64,000 nucleotides of DNA from Moniliella sp. 'wahieum' (Eukaryota; Basidiomycota; Moniliellomycetes; Moniliellales; Moniliellaceae), in NCBI GenBank assembly GCA_003971905.1, contig RSEE01000030.1, positions 568,001 to 632,000 of the forward strand, read 5' to 3'. Of the stretch, positions 11,825 through 27,500 are shown piece by piece; the first letter of the stretch is position 1; the number at the start of each line of letters is the position of its first letter. The notes beneath the pieces are model-generated. The model saw nothing but the letters and a program-made list of their open reading frames with translations. It made no database searches and had not been told where the DNA came from. The position numbers and the translations under genes were made by a program.

Positions 11825-14800
11825 ATGTCGGACGAGGAGCGCGTTGTGCTCCTGAAAAAGAGCCACTCGACTCTCCCCTCCCTTCAGACAGCGAGGGAGA
11901 GTGAAGATTTGACCCGCGACCGCCCCACTAACGATGCCGAGGGTAATGACTCGTCTGAGGAGGAGGAGGAGGACGAGGAAGCTGCTCGTGAGGTCGCAGA
12001 AGGCTTCATTGTGGACGAAGATGAAGAAGAGGACGAAGAAGAACGGCGTCGCCGTCATCGCGAGCGCAAGCGCAGAAGCGTCGAAGAGAGGACGAAGCCC
12101 TGGACGCCGACGATTTGGATTTGGTTGCTGAGAACACGGGCCACCCGCGCCAGGATGCAGTACGTCTCCCCCCTTTTGCAAGCGCGATCTTCTGACACGT
12201 AGGTGCAGCACAAACTCAAACGCTTCCGTCGTGGCTCCCGCGAGCCTTCATCCCGCCCTACTGACTTGCGCGCATGTTTGACGATGACGAGGACGAGGAG
12301 GTGCCGAGCATGGCTGATGCGATCAACGCCGGTCTCAACACTTCTTCCAACCGCGGAAACGCGGCCCGGCCCGTCGAGTACGCCGACGAAGATGACATGG
12401 ACGATTTCATTGACGATGATGATGATGAGTTGGACGGGCTCGACGAGGATGAACGAGAGGCTCGTCGCCAAGAGCTGAAGGAACAGAAGCGTCGGCAGAA
12501 GGCCGCTGGTCGCGCTCTTGGAATGGACCCGGCCAAGGTGGGCTTCGACCGTGAGTCCTGGGAGATCATCCATGACGTGTTTGGTCGCGGGGACGATTAC
12601 GACTGGGCCCTGGAGCCCGAGGATGAGGAGCTGATAGAGGAGGACGGCTCCAAGAACAAGGTCTCATTCAAGGATGTGCGTACTTTCCTCTCATCCCCAC
12701 TGCCTGGGACAGCTATTGACTGTGTGTTGCGTGCAGGTATTTGAGCCCGCCCAGATCGAAGCAAAGATGCTCACTGATCGGATGAGACAATTCGCAAGCT
12801 TGACTACCCCGACGCATCCAGCTTGCTCTTCCACAAGACATTGCCACCGTGTTGTTGAGTGCCACCCTGAACGACGAGCAGTTGAAGAATGCGGCCAATT
12901 GGGCTAGCACTCGTATTTCTTCCCGTACCAACAAGACTTTCGTTCAGGAGGATGGTTCGTGGTGGTCGCTCTATGACCATTGGCTTGCTTGCGTCAAGCT
13001 TATGCTTGGCTATATTCTTAACGAGCATCTCGAGCCAACCTACCTCTTTAGCATCAAGTTTGACGAGCTAGAGTACAAGTCACCCGATACTGGCGACCAG
13101 CCCATTCTTTTCCTCAACCTGATTGAGCTGCGACGTTATCCGGGTTGGCACTTCAATTCCGCGTGCTCGCACACAAGAAGGCCGGGGCGCAAAACGTTTG
13201 AGAAGGTTATTCCATCCACGAGATAACCGATGTGGACGAGGTGGACCTATCCTCGTCGGAGGAGGGACGGGAGTTCCTCAAGGTACTCGACTCGGCTCAG
13301 AGCTTGGAGGAGGTATCGACCTCTCCGAATGGGTGGCAATGCAACACGGGAACCGGCTGCGCGAGGCAGAGGCAGCCCAGCGGTTGCGTGATGCGGAGAA
13401 TGCGGATCTCCTGGACGCGTTCAATGAGTTCCAGTTGAGCGGGACTCAGTCGTTCAAGCGCTCGAGCTTGGTAGGGGAGTATGATCGTCTGAAAAACAGT
13501 GTGATCAGTAACTTTGCTGGCCGCTTTGGTTTGAGCGTCGACCAGATTGCAGCAACCTGGCTGCGCCTTCGCGCTTGCACTTTGCCGACGACGACGTGAT
13601 GCCTCCGACCACAGTGGCTGCCGAGTATACTCAGGAGGGCAGTGCTTTCCCCACGGCTGCCTTGGCTCTGGCGTGCGCGCGGCAGCTGCTTCCACGAACT
13701 GAGCAAGCATCCGCTAATCAACGTGTCGTTCGTACCTGGTTCAAGAAGTTCACCGAGGTGAGCGTTCAACCAACCGAGCGCGGCCTCCACAAGATCGACC
13801 CGCAGCACCCTTATTTCAACTTCAAGTTCCTCGACCCCAAGCCCATCGAGGAGTTCAGCCACCCGCTCCGATCACGCCTCCCCCCCCCGCGGACGGGAGG
13901 CACAAACAACCTGCTGTGCCTATCCCTTCTCCTGTAAGTTCCTCTGATCCTTCAAGCGCAGGAGGAAACGCTCATTAAGGCTTCCTCGCCTGTCCAGAGC
14001 AAGCTGAAGAGCTGATCGATACGATCTCGTCAGCTTGGGTGAGCGATGGTGTGAGCAACGTGTCGCAGCAGTGGAACGACCACCTCCGGCCGCGAAATTG
14101 TTGCCAAGGCTGTGAATGACTACTTGCTTCCAATGGGGCGAGTGTGGGGGTTGAATGGCTGCGCGAAGAATGCCGCGCTACCTTGCCCGTCATGTATCTA
14201 CCATCTTGGACCACGAACTCAGGTTGCCTCCTACCGTTCTACCAGCATGAATGCCCGCGCCCAACGCGAGGTGGAGGCTGATCCCGACGTTAATCCCGAT
14301 GTTCCCATGGTTATGGCCGTAACCAACGGGGCGGGGACGCAAAAGATCCAGTTCGTGTTGTTGTGCTTGACTCCCTCGGTCCGGATCGCCGGACGGTGCA
14401 GTTTGACAACCTTCGTCCTCCTCGTCCTATTTCGGAGGAGGCATTTGGCACGATCTCCCGCAAGCCGAGCTGACCCTCGCGCCGAGTTTGTCGAATTGAT
14501 CAAGGAGTTCCAGCCGGACGATCGTGGTCAACGGCACCTCACCACGGGCCATCATGCTCCTGCTCAAGTGCAGGAAATTGCCCTTTCTGTCCAAAATGAC
14601 CTGGTGGCAGCAAACGAATACGAGACGAGGAGACAAAGCCCTAGCGACAATCGATGTCATTCGGTATTCGACGATGTGGCACGGTTGTATCAGCACAGTG
14701 CCCGTGCCGCAGGAATTCCCTGAGCTTCCCGTTCTTGCTCGTATGCCATCGGGCTGGCGCGTACAACCCAACGCCTGTGCTAGAATACGCGCCTTGAGGG

Positions 14801-16910
14801 CGATGACCTAACTGCGATTCAGCTGTACGAGCACCAATACCTTGTTCCCCAGCCATGCTGGAGAAGTACCTGGTCAACACCTTGATCGCCTCGATCATGT
14901 ACGTGGGTGTGAACGTGAACCGGGCAGTGCAGGACCAGTATTATCAGCATCTGCTGCAGTACATCCCCGGTTTCGGGCCCCGCAAGGCTACAGGCTTCAT
15001 CCACGACATCAACGCCCGCCTGGAGGGATCGGTGGTCAACCGTGCCTCTCTCCTAAGCGAATCCATCCTGGGCCCTACTGTGTGGCAAAATGCAGCTTCA
15101 TTCCTGCGCATCCCGCGGGACGAAGAGGTGCTCGACGATATGGACAGTGCCGACCCTACCAAAGGTCCGGATGTGCTGGATAGCACCCGCGTTCACCCCG
15201 AGGACTACGATTTCCCACGCAAGATGGCTGCGGATGCGCTTGAGCTGGAGGACGAGGATTTGGAGAACCAACACCCTTCTGAGGCTTGTCGTCTTCTGAT
15301 GATGCGCGAGGATGGTAAGGACAAACTTAAGGCGCTGGACATCGAGTCGTATGCCCAGATGTTGGAGCAGGTGCGTGGACTGCACAAACTCAACACGCTC
15401 TACCTGTCTCGCTCAGAGCTCATCAAACCTTACGCCGAACGACGGGATCCATTCCTTCTCCCCACGGCACACCAAGGGTTTACCATGTTTACCGGCGAAA
15501 CGCGGAAGACGATTGATGCCGAATTGGTTGTGCCTGTCCGGATCGTCCGGATCGTGGACAAGGTCCGTGCGTCGGGGGATCAGTCGGGACAGGATAACTT
15601 GCCTTTCCTCTTGGTCCGTCTTGACAGCGGAATCGAAGGCAAGATCTTCGCCCCCTATGCCATACCCAACTGGGAGGAGCACTCGCGGGTGCGTCTGACA
15701 GGCTCGTTCAGTGTGAACCAGACCATCGACGCGATGATCATCCAGTTTGATCCGGTCACCGCCACTGTTGAGCTGACGGCCGACCCAAGCCACTTTATTG
15801 GGGGCGATGTGGTCCATCGTGCGACAGCGAAGGATCCCCAATACTTTGACGAGTCACGTCAGGTCCAAGCTGAGCGCGACGACGCGGTTCGTCGCGCCCG
15901 GCAGCAGGGCAGTGTGGTGCGCATGATCAAGCATCCCAACTTCCATCATGTCAAGGCGGGCAAGGCAGAGGAGATGTTGGCGAACGAGCCGGATGGCGCA
16001 GTTATCATCCGTCCCAGTTCGCGTGGGTCAGACCACTTGGCAGTGACCTGGCGCGTGTACCCGGAGTGTACCAGCACATTGACGTGAAGGAGTTGGACAA
16101 GGAAACGAGTACGCTCTCGGGCGTCGTCTTGTGGTGGGGGTGAGGTGTACTCGGACTTGGATGAGTTGATTGTGGGGCACATTGACCCTATGTTCCGCAA
16201 GGTTCAGGAATTGGTGCACCACGACAAGTTCAAGGGAGAAGAGGACGAGCTGAACAAATACCTGTTCAATTACTGCCAAGCTAACCCTCAGAAATCGCAG
16301 TATGGATTTGCGATCGACCGCAAGCACCCTGGGTACTTTAAGCTGCTCTTTAAGGAGCGTGCCGAAAAGAACGTGTTGGCCTGGCCGGTCAAGGTCCTTC
16401 CCAACGCCTTCGTTCTGCGCGACTCCAAATCTCCCGACGTCACCTCGCTTTGCAACGCCTTCAAGTCGCTTTACATGGGCGTTGGCCTGAACTATCCCGG
16501 CGGGCGCACACCCGCTGGGGGGACGCACACCCGCTTATGGCGGCCGAACCCCAGCCTATGGGGGCCGGACCCCCGCGTACGGGGCTCTCGCAGCGCTGCT
16601 GCCATGGCCGGAGGGGCCACTCCACTGGCTGGCGGTCGCACACCTTATGGGGGGGCTATGGCGGCATGGGGGGCCGTGGACCCGTTCCGCTTCGTACGCC
16701 CCTTGTCGGTGGCTCTGGGGCAGCGGCACCCAGCCCCAACCCCTATGCTCGTCGCGCTCCTGGTCCGCCGCCGCCGCCGCCGGGTATGGGCCCAGGGGCT
16801 ACCCCCAACGTCCGCCGATGGGGTACAATGCGCCTCCCCCTGGTCCGCCGCCCGGCCCCCCTCCGGGTCCGCCTCCTGGCCCACCTCCCAGTCGGCCGCA
16901 GTGGAGGTAA
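11825..16910 (+). CDS. SPT6: transcription elongation factor SPT6 with GGRTPAYG repeats at the C-terminus
   Basis: Essential histone chaperone that travels with RNA polymerase II. The start at 11825 (MSDEERVVLLKKSHSTLPS) is chosen for context; an in-frame ATG lies at 11780. An acidic N-terminal region (EEEEEDEEAAREVAEGFIVD and more) leads to GFDRESWEIIHDVFGRGDDY. Introns are 12160-12202 and 12676-12736. Later blocks are IQLALPQDIATVLLSATLND, a helix-hairpin-helix (YIPGFGPRKATGFIHDINAR), the death-like and S1 regions (VRLDSGIEGKIFAPYAIPNW) and tandem SH2 (IKHPNFHHVKAGKAEEMLAN; VRYSDLDEL-like; RKHPGYFKLLFKERAEKNVL). The tail has repeated GRTPAYGG units and PPPG repeats, ending SRPQWR. Many one-base frame changes occur (near 12080, 12782 and 12822, among others), all cured by lengthening a run. 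SPT6 converges with the downstream methyltransferase gene. Confidence 0.93.
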
Positions 16911-17056
16911 GCGAGAGGTAGAGGTTCGATGAAGTTAAGTGTTGGAAGGGCATGTTCCGTATCAAAAGAAAAACGTATACTATTCTGCCAGGAGTTGTAT
17001 CGCCGGAGCTATTAGTAGTGTGTATCCAACCGCCTTAGATCCCGCGCAACACGACA

Positions 17057-18346
17057 TTAGGAAGGAGCACTGCTCGTCGTCATATCGGGTCGCACGCCCA
17101 TCCAAGCTTCAAGCTCAAGTGGTACTAGCCTTAGCTTGACCAATTTAGCCTGGAGCCAGACGCGGTACATCCGCTTCCGCTCTTTGCGGTTGACGAGCAT
17201 TCGCCTGTCTTCAGCAAGTTGGAGCGTGCGGTACAAGACGGGTCCGGTCGGCGTTTGTAGGAAGCCGCCTCGTCCGCGGTTGCCCTTCAGGCGGCTGGGC
17301 TTTGAATATGGACAGCAGCTCAGCCCGCTCAAAGAAGTAGACTGCATCCATAGCACAGTCAGTAGGGGTGGCACTGAATCGTACCATGCATGGATCATCC
17401 AACATACCTCGCGTCCCATCGCCACGAACGTAGAAGTTATCCGCCAGAAGACGGTTCTTTTGAACCGCAGTTGAGGAAGATCACACCGGCCATAATCACG
17501 GAAAAGCACTTTTCCCCCTGGTTTAAGCGCGGTGACATTGCGTGCTGCTGCCTCCCACTCGTCTGGGTGCAGTGCCGACAGGACAAAGAAGCACCACCAC
17601 GTCCACCGAGCCAGCCTCAAGACCAGGGGGAGCACAGCCCTTGTCCTGTCCTCCGGATCGGTCGCTGACAGATCCCATACATCGGCGTAGCACGAGCCCA
17701 TATGGTCGGCCTTGTACACCTCCGACTTGCGAACGACTTCGATCGCCTCGGACGAGTAGTCGTACCCAACAGCTTAAGATCAGGATTGTTATTGTCCCGG
17801 TACAGTGGAAGCAAGGTATCCCCGGCCCCGCATCCAATCTCTACCACAGTCCGAGGGCCACTCTGATTCACAACGTTAGTGCCGCCCTTTCAAGTGATGA
17901 CAGACTCACTCCTTGTTCGCTGCCTCTTCCAGCTCACCAAACTCCGACGCAGCCATTTGCGGTTTTTGAAAAAGTGCTCGGCATGGCTGGCGTAGAACTG
18001 GTTCCAGTACCCGCTGGGTCGGCATGGTACTTCTCTGGTCATCGCCTAGTCAGCCAAGCCAATTGAACAAAAGTGAGTAAGACAAGGAATACGCACCGGC
18101 ATCTTCTTTCTCGACGGCCGTCAGGGCTTGGGCATCCAACTTGGCCTGGATTTCCTCCATGTAATCCGGCGGGGGCTGGACGTGGTCCCACGCATTGTGT
18201 TCCCACACAGCCTCGTCGCTATCATCCTTAAGCAGGCGCGTGCCAAACACATGCTCTCCACTCTTCTGGAGGATGGCTTGAGCCTCGGTTTCCGTCTTGG
18301 GCCGCTCAGTGCGTGAGGAGGCGGCTGTGTCAGGTGCCGAGCTCAT
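17057..18346 (-). CDS. TRM140: tRNA 3-methylcytidine methyltransferase (TRM140/METTL2 type)
   Basis: SAM-dependent enzyme that forms m3C32 in tRNA anticodon loops. The ATG at 18346-18344 starts MSSAPDTAASSRTERPK; the family block GEHVFGTRLLKDDSDEAVWE then HNAWDHVQPPPDY follows. After an intron comes the YHADPAGYWNQFYASHAEHF region matching the family's W-x-x-F-Y motif, then motif I (VVEIGCGAGDTLLPLYRDNN), ALHPDEWEAAARNVTALKPG, GKVLFRDYGRCDLPQLRFK, and the C-terminal MYRVWLQAKL signature. Length is about 350-370 residues, as usual for METTL2/6/8. There is no actin-binding N-terminal extension of the yeast Abp140 kind. Frame changes (for example in the GCGGGTAC run near 18025) fit homopolymer loss. 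Which tRNAs it uses cannot be told. Confidence 0.87.
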
Positions 18347-18830
18347 TTGGGAGATAGGTGATGGGGAGTCTTTCGGAGAGCGTTTTGGTTTTTCTTTTTT
18401 CCCTCGACGAAGACGACGAGCTTGAAGCTTGAAGATGACAAGAATTGAAATTGCAGTGGTGTGGTGTGGGATAAACGGTGGCCCCCTCTACACCATCAGA
18501 GGCCTACCGATCAGACGGATCATTCCAGCCTCTACCTCGCTCCAGCCAGGTTACTACACACATGCCATGGCACTGCCGATAATGGCAGCTGGATCGACAG
18601 CACACAATGCATACTTAGAGAGAAGAGACATTATGTATAGGAAAGAAGACCATCTCTGTAATGTGTAAGAGGCCCAATTAAACGCTGTTGATTCACAGCG
18701 GGCGTTTCGAGTGCCATAACGCATAATGGCCGGTAACCGGTAACACCGCCAGAATGGAGCCAGAAGGGCATGCTCCCATCTTGTACCATTCACACTTCAC
18801 GCATCGCCTGCCATCATTCGGGCAACTTCG

Positions 18831-21519
<2,689 letters not shown>

Positions 21520-22765
21520 GGGCCTGGCAGCGATTCTCCAGTGGGGGGGTGAAGGTTGAGGCTGACCGTCATGCAGCCGAATGCCCTCGTCGGCGTTCAG
21601 CGGCTAGCCGTGAGGCTCACGCAGTTTAACGTTGAAAACTGAAAGAAACCCTCGCAGCGTGTACTCAAAGCCCCCAGCACCTGGGCACTGTGCGTGCGGG
21701 ACGTTTGCGCGACGCGTCTGGGCCAGCGGGACGCGTGATTGGGAATTGCATCGCGTCCCGGGTATCATCGATCATCGATCATCAAACATCCCTCCGAGCT
21801 GGCGTCCTCTTCAAGTTTCAAGCTGCCTCCAGGTCCTGGTCCCTCTCGCTTCGCCGGCACTCGATTACGTACGCAGACTTGCTCCACACGTGACTTGTGA
21901 TATCTCACGTGATAGTAGCGCGCGAAGCTATCAGAAGGCGTGTGGGCTGGTACGGGCCCCGGGGAAGCCCGAGTGGCTTGTCCAGGCGATCAGAGACATG
22001 AGGCACTTCCAGGCACGCCACTTGGCGAGAAGCAATGGTTAATGGCCGACAGTCTAGTACGTCAGCATCAGATCTAAGATTCCAAGAGTAAACGTTAAAC
22101 ACTGGCCAGCTGAGAGGCAGAGGCTGTGCCTCCGCACGAGCAGGCTCTCAGCGCCAGCATTGAGAATTCAGATCAACAGCCCACATTCGATGGGCGAACA
22201 AGTACTGGTTCGGATGTGCCGTCGATGCGTGTGCTCGAAGATCGATGAGGCCGATGAGGGCCCGACCCCCAACCCAGGCCTATTGCAGGCTTGCAAGAGG
22301 TAAGGCCATCCGACTCAGTCAGTCCACCGCAGCGTCACAGAGAACTCGACACACAGCGTATCTCTGTTCCAATCTCTATATGGCCCACTTCTACCACAAG
22401 CTGCCACAGGGCCATTAACCATTATTCATCATGACCCATCCGTCCGCTTTGTGAGAATCGTCATCATCTCTCTTTTCCACCTCGTCAACCACACAGGTTG
22501 CCCCACACTAGTGAGTACGCGGCCATATTGCGCACCAAGAACAACATCATCCACACCACACGCACACACAGCGGACAGATGATGGCACTGTGTGGAATGC
22601 TACACTGGTATTAAAACGGTCTCTCTTCAAGTTGACACTCCCTTTTCTTTTCCTCAGACTCTGGTCACCTACAACCCTCTCCTACACCAACCCTTCTCAC
22701 CTCGCACCCTTCAACACCCTCCTGGTTGTGTTGCACCCAACTCGCCAACAAACCGCTACAAAGAC
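21520..22765. other. intergenic DNA with a 7-bp GATCATC array
   Basis: No supported gene. A short array of ATCGAT plus C lies at 21766-21786. Pyrimidine-rich sequence from 22440 probably forms the promoter and leader of the next plus-strand gene. Confidence 0.45.
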
Positions 22766-23786
22766 ATGGGAAACAAAACCGCCAGAACGCCAACAGCCAA
22801 CAGGTCGAGTCCACGGCGGCTCCCAAACAGGTATGGCAATAGCCTAGCTCCCTTGCCCTCTACGCTTATCTAACTCCCAATCCCTTTCTTCATCAGGCCG
22901 GTGGTGTTTTGTTCCAGTCGGCTGAGCCCGTGCTAGCTGCGACTGCAAAGCAGGTACGCTTGCCCACGTGACGTCTAAACCATGGACGCACGAGGCATGG
23001 GAGCGTGCCAGAGGGTGATGGAACAGCGACAAAAGCTGGAAGATCGTCACTGGACCCAAGCAGATACTTGCGCACCGAGCTGTTTGCGTTGCGAAAACCT
23101 GCGTCGTCTTCGGCCGACACGGAGGATGGGTACATTTACATTCACATGCCGCGCAAATGGATTGACTTTATTCGCTCTGGCAAGACCGACGAGGACCTTG
23201 CAACGGAGGAAGCAGCCAAGGGTCACCGCCACCAGCGTGTCCAGCACAGGCGTCATGCGCCTTCGTACGAGATGGCTTCTTCGGAGATTTGGCCCGTCCG
23301 AGTGGAGCAGTCGGAGGAGCACCCCGCCACTGTAGTGCTCGATACCGACGAGGCATTGGAGAACATGCTGTACCTTCTATGTGTCTTCAACCTGGTCTGG
23401 TCGTCTGCATGCCGAGCGCACCAACGTCGTCCAGCCGCTCACAACAGGTCGACGTGCATCGGGAAGACGATGCTCCCTCTATCCGGATTCGCGCCATGGT
23501 CGCCGACCAGGAGTCGTATGTCCGCCTCTCCCACCTAGCTATTGGGTCAAGCGCAATGCTCAGCAACTGCTCACCATCTTGGGCCAAGGAGAGTACGAGG
23601 CAACGTTAGCGGCAAGTCAGGACCCCGCCCGTTCCACTCAACGCACAGTGACCAACGTCACGGATCGTGCGTGGGAAGAAGCATTGCCGTCCGAGCCCAA
23701 GAAGGACAAGAAAAGAGTCAAGAAAGCACAAACGCCCTTCGTCGGCAATGCAGGATGCTGCCCTGCTTGCCGCTCTCGCCGCTTGA
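22766..23786 (+). CDS. unrecognised protein gene with three or more exons
   Basis: A likely start at 22766 (MGNKTARTP) is followed by introns at 22831-22896 (GTATGG..CATCAG) and 22954-23011 (GTACGC..GCCAG). The middle exon reads AGGVLFQSAEPVLAATAKQ in phase. The long third exon reads SLDPSRYLRTELFALRKPAS, DTEDGYIYIHMPRKWIDFIR, SGKTDEDLATEEAAK, PATVVLDTDEALENM, RAMVADQESYVRL and VKRNAQQLLTILGQGEYEAT, changing frame several times in the manner seen in the known genes. A basic stretch (KKDKKRVKKAQ) precedes the end, which I place near 23786. I recognise no domain, signal peptide or membrane segment; composition suggests a soluble, partly disordered protein. Start and end are uncertain. Confidence 0.5.
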
Positions 23787-24599
23787 CCAGCTCCGACTCA
23801 TACCTCACACAGTACTCGTGCGGCCCATCTCGCTTTTTGGTCGGCATCTCCTCTCGGTATTATTACGACAGAGAGTGGCACAAGGTGAACTATTTACAAT
23901 GCTGTGGCTTCCCAAGTCACAATCTCAACCCCCTGTTCTGATGCTCCTCCCACGAACCTCTTCGCCAAAAGAAGTACGACCACACACGGACTATGCATTG
24001 ATTTCTTTTCCAAAACATATACTACTGCAGTGTGTATAGCAGAGATTACTTGATGGCTTACTCCACCTTATTGTTTTGGACTGTTGAGATGTAAGACAGT
24101 TGAGACTGCGCGCCTTGATCAGAAACCCCCCGAAAGAAAACTTAAGCCGCTCCGCCTCATCATGCCGGTTCGCCCAATAACCGTACTCACGAGCGAGCAA
24201 TAGATACGGGCGCGAGAGGAGGTACCGATTACCTGTCCATGTGTAACTACGTCTATACCCACTCCCACCACCGTGCGTTCGGTTGCCACAAAGCCATCCA
24301 TAAATATCCAGCAAAGTACAGTGCCTACTGGCAGCGAGCGGGGGAGCAGAGGCACAAGCCTAGGTAATGCAATGAGCAGTGACACAGTCTAAGTAGGGCA
24401 AGTCTTTTCAGGAGAGGGTGAGAGAGTGGAGCAAGTTATACAAGTTATACAGGGGGAATAGTATAGTACAGAGCAGAAGCCGACAAGCCCGGCCGCGGTG
24501 GTGAATGTGCCAGAGCGAAGGAGGAGCGTGGGCGCTTGTCATACTCGTCGTGTGCAATCGACGGCCCAGACACCCTTCTGCGAACAGGAACGAGATTAT
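23787..24599. other. intergenic DNA between two convergent genes
   Basis: Short open frames on both strands lack domains. The interval presumably holds the 3' ends of the flanking transcripts. No terminator-like structure stands out. Confidence 0.4.
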
Positions 24600-27500
24600 T
24601 CAGTGTGGTGCACTCGGTGCCAACCCGAGCAGATCCATCGCGGGTTGCAAGCCGCCGGCAGTGGACGTGCCAGCTGCAGCTCCGGGAGCTCTAGGCCTAC
24701 CAACGGCGGGAAAAGGGTACCCACTTTGCATCCCATTCATCCCGTTCATCCCGTTCGTCCCGTTCGTCCCGTTCATCCCCATCAGCTGGTTCATCGGGGA
24801 GGCCCAGGTGGAAGAAAGTCCAGTACCTGGTACAGCCTGCAGCGCCGTAGACACTGGCCCTGTCCCCGCTCGCCTGCCCGAGTGCGGAAGAGGCAGCAGC
24901 ATCCCCGTCCTTTCCCCAGCACTTTCCCCAGCACCACACCACCACCACCACCTTCACCAGGACTGGGCGCACCAAACACGCCTGGCACATGACCCTGCGC
25001 ATGCAGACTCACATCCAACAAGAATCCCAGTCCACCACGCATCAGCGGCTCGTACGCCGCCGACCGCGGTGGTGGGCTGGGCAGGGCAAAGCCCGATGCA
25101 AGCGCTGGCGGCACTGATGGCGGCACTGATTGCGGCTGGGCAGTAGGCGACGCTGATGACGGTCCAGTGGCCGAGGCGCGTGGGGCCAAAATGGCCCGGT
25201 GGAGGTACCGGTGCGGCAGAGTAGGAGCGATCGGGCAGCGACGGGGCTGCATAGCCAGGTGCTGGGTAGGGTTTAGGAGGCGAGGGGTGCGGGACGCCAC
25301 TCCCACTCCCACTCCCACTCCCACTCCCCACGGCGGGAGGGGGAGGGAGCTGTCGCGTGGTCACAGTCGGCGCTGAACCGGGACGAAGGGTGGTGGGGGT
25401 TGCGTGTGCTGTAGGTGCTGATGCTGGTGCTGGTGTTGGTGCACCTGCGGAGGGACCGCGGTGCTTGGGTTTACTCCGGTCGGCCGGAGCGGGGGCACGG
25501 TGGCGCTTTTTGATCACGTCCGTTTTCATGCTGAGCGGTCGATTGTGCTGGTGCAGTTTGTAAAACAGGCCACAGGCGTTGCACAGCGGATGACCTTGCG
25601 GGTCGCGGCGCCAGAGCGGCGTCTTGCTCGTGTGGCAGTTGGAACAGTGCATCCCGGCTTGGTCTTTGTTCGTGCCGCCGCTACTGGGAGCACTGGGAGC
25701 AGGGGGGCAGTCAAACTCGCTCGTCGACTGGGGGCACGGTGCGGGACAGCCGGTGCGCTCGTGCTCGTGCTACTGCCCGTTCCCGCGCCCGTTCCCGTGC
25801 TCGCACCCGCTCCATCACCACTAGGTACCGCCTTGGTTTCGTCCGGCGTGCCTGGCACCGAGGCTGGACCCGACCCAATCGGGCCAGAGGAAGAAAAGGG
25901 CGCAAAGCGGGACGGGTCGTGCGACTGCGATTTGGCCGCCAGACAGCCCGCGCTGGACCGGACCGCTTCCCCTGCTCCCGAGCCATTGGCGGTCCCAGTG
26001 GAGAGCGTCTGGCGTTCTTCGCTCCAGCTCAAAGCAGGAAAAGGGGAAGCGTCAGAACGGAGCGCGTCGGCGTTGCCGTTGATGAACATGTTCATCAAGG
26101 CTTGCATCTCCCCTCCTGCCGACACGGGACGCTCAGGGGGACTGGGGCGCGAAGGTGCTGCTTTGGTATACAAGAACCCGTTCTCCTCGGTAGCTTTGTG
26201 GGCCGGTGGAGGTGCAGATGCCTGCTCCCCTGGGGAGGAAGGATGAGCCAACGCATCAAACAAAGCGGCCGGTGCCGCATCGGGCCGAGTGGCTTTCTCG
26301 GCCTGTACACACGCCGGATCCGGGGCAGGAAGCGCAAAGTCAAATGCCGGAGCGACCGTGGTGCAAGTCGAGGTAACTGCATCGCGTCCGTTTCCTTCCG
26401 CCTCGGCCTCGAGGCAAGTGGGCCAGCGACTCAATCCCCTAGCTACCCGTTCGTCGGGCGAAGCACCCTTCCTAGCGCGCGAAGGGGGGGTGCCGCCCCG
26501 CTGCATCTCCCTCCTTCCTTAGTAGAGGCAGGTACAGCCAACGATGAACTTGCTCTTGGACCGAGCCCGCGCCAATCCATCTTCCTCAACTTGGCTGGCG
26601 GCGCAGGGCCGCGCGAAAGGGACCGTTGCTCGCGCATCTTGTGATCAAAGCTGGTTTTGCGCACCACGCGAGGCAGAAACCCGTACTCGGGATCTTGGTT
26701 CACTGTCGCACCCACATAATCCCCCAGCCCCGCCACGCTGCCCAACAGGCACGCTGGCGCACCCAGGGCTTGGGCAGGGCCCATGCCCAGCTCTTCCAAC
26801 GTCCACTCGGCCATCGACTCCAGCCCCGGTAAGCGGCGCTGCGCTGCCTCCGTATCTCTCTCTGTCTCTGTCTCCGCCGAGACCGAGGCCAGTGTCAGTT
26901 GCGACTGCGCCGCAGCTGTGGCCAACTGGGCTGCGGCTGCCGAGACGGCTGCTTCCCACTCGGGCGTGTTAGGGTCCAATCCTTGAGCCGCTGCGCGCGC
27001 GGCCGCAGTGGCCAAGGTAGCGGCAGCAACAGCGGTGGCAGCAGAGGTGGCAGCAGCGGTGGTAGGCGCCTCCGTTACCGCGCCTGGCCAAGCCCTCGTC
27101 CTGGGGCGAGAATAGGAAGGGGCAAACAAATCGATGTGCACGGCGGCACGAAAGCGTTGCTTGAGCAGTTCATGCCGCCTTGCTCGGTCCCGCTCTTGCG
27201 TGGGATTGAGAGCGGGGGCGGCGACGGGAGCGGGGACGGTCGAGGTAGGCGAGATAGCTGGATCCGACCCTCCTACCTGCTTGTCCTCTGCCACGTTGTC
27301 CAGCCCCCCCGCGAGGAAAGAAGGGATGGTCGGGGTCGTACATCGCGGCCAAGTCGGTGGGATGGCGAGCGCGCGAGATGGAGCGGGCGGCGCGGGTGCC
27401 ATGCCAGTCCATTGTGGATACACTACGGGAACGAGAGCGGGACGTGGACGTGGTCTGCCATTCCATCGTCTCCTCTTGGGCCGCGGGTGGGCCCGGGGTC

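Noticed and set aside
11825-16910. Programmed ribosomal frameshifting across SPT6 and other genes
   Set aside because: Shifts are too many, have no common slippery heptamer or structure, and occur in unrelated housekeeping genes. All are one-base losses in runs.
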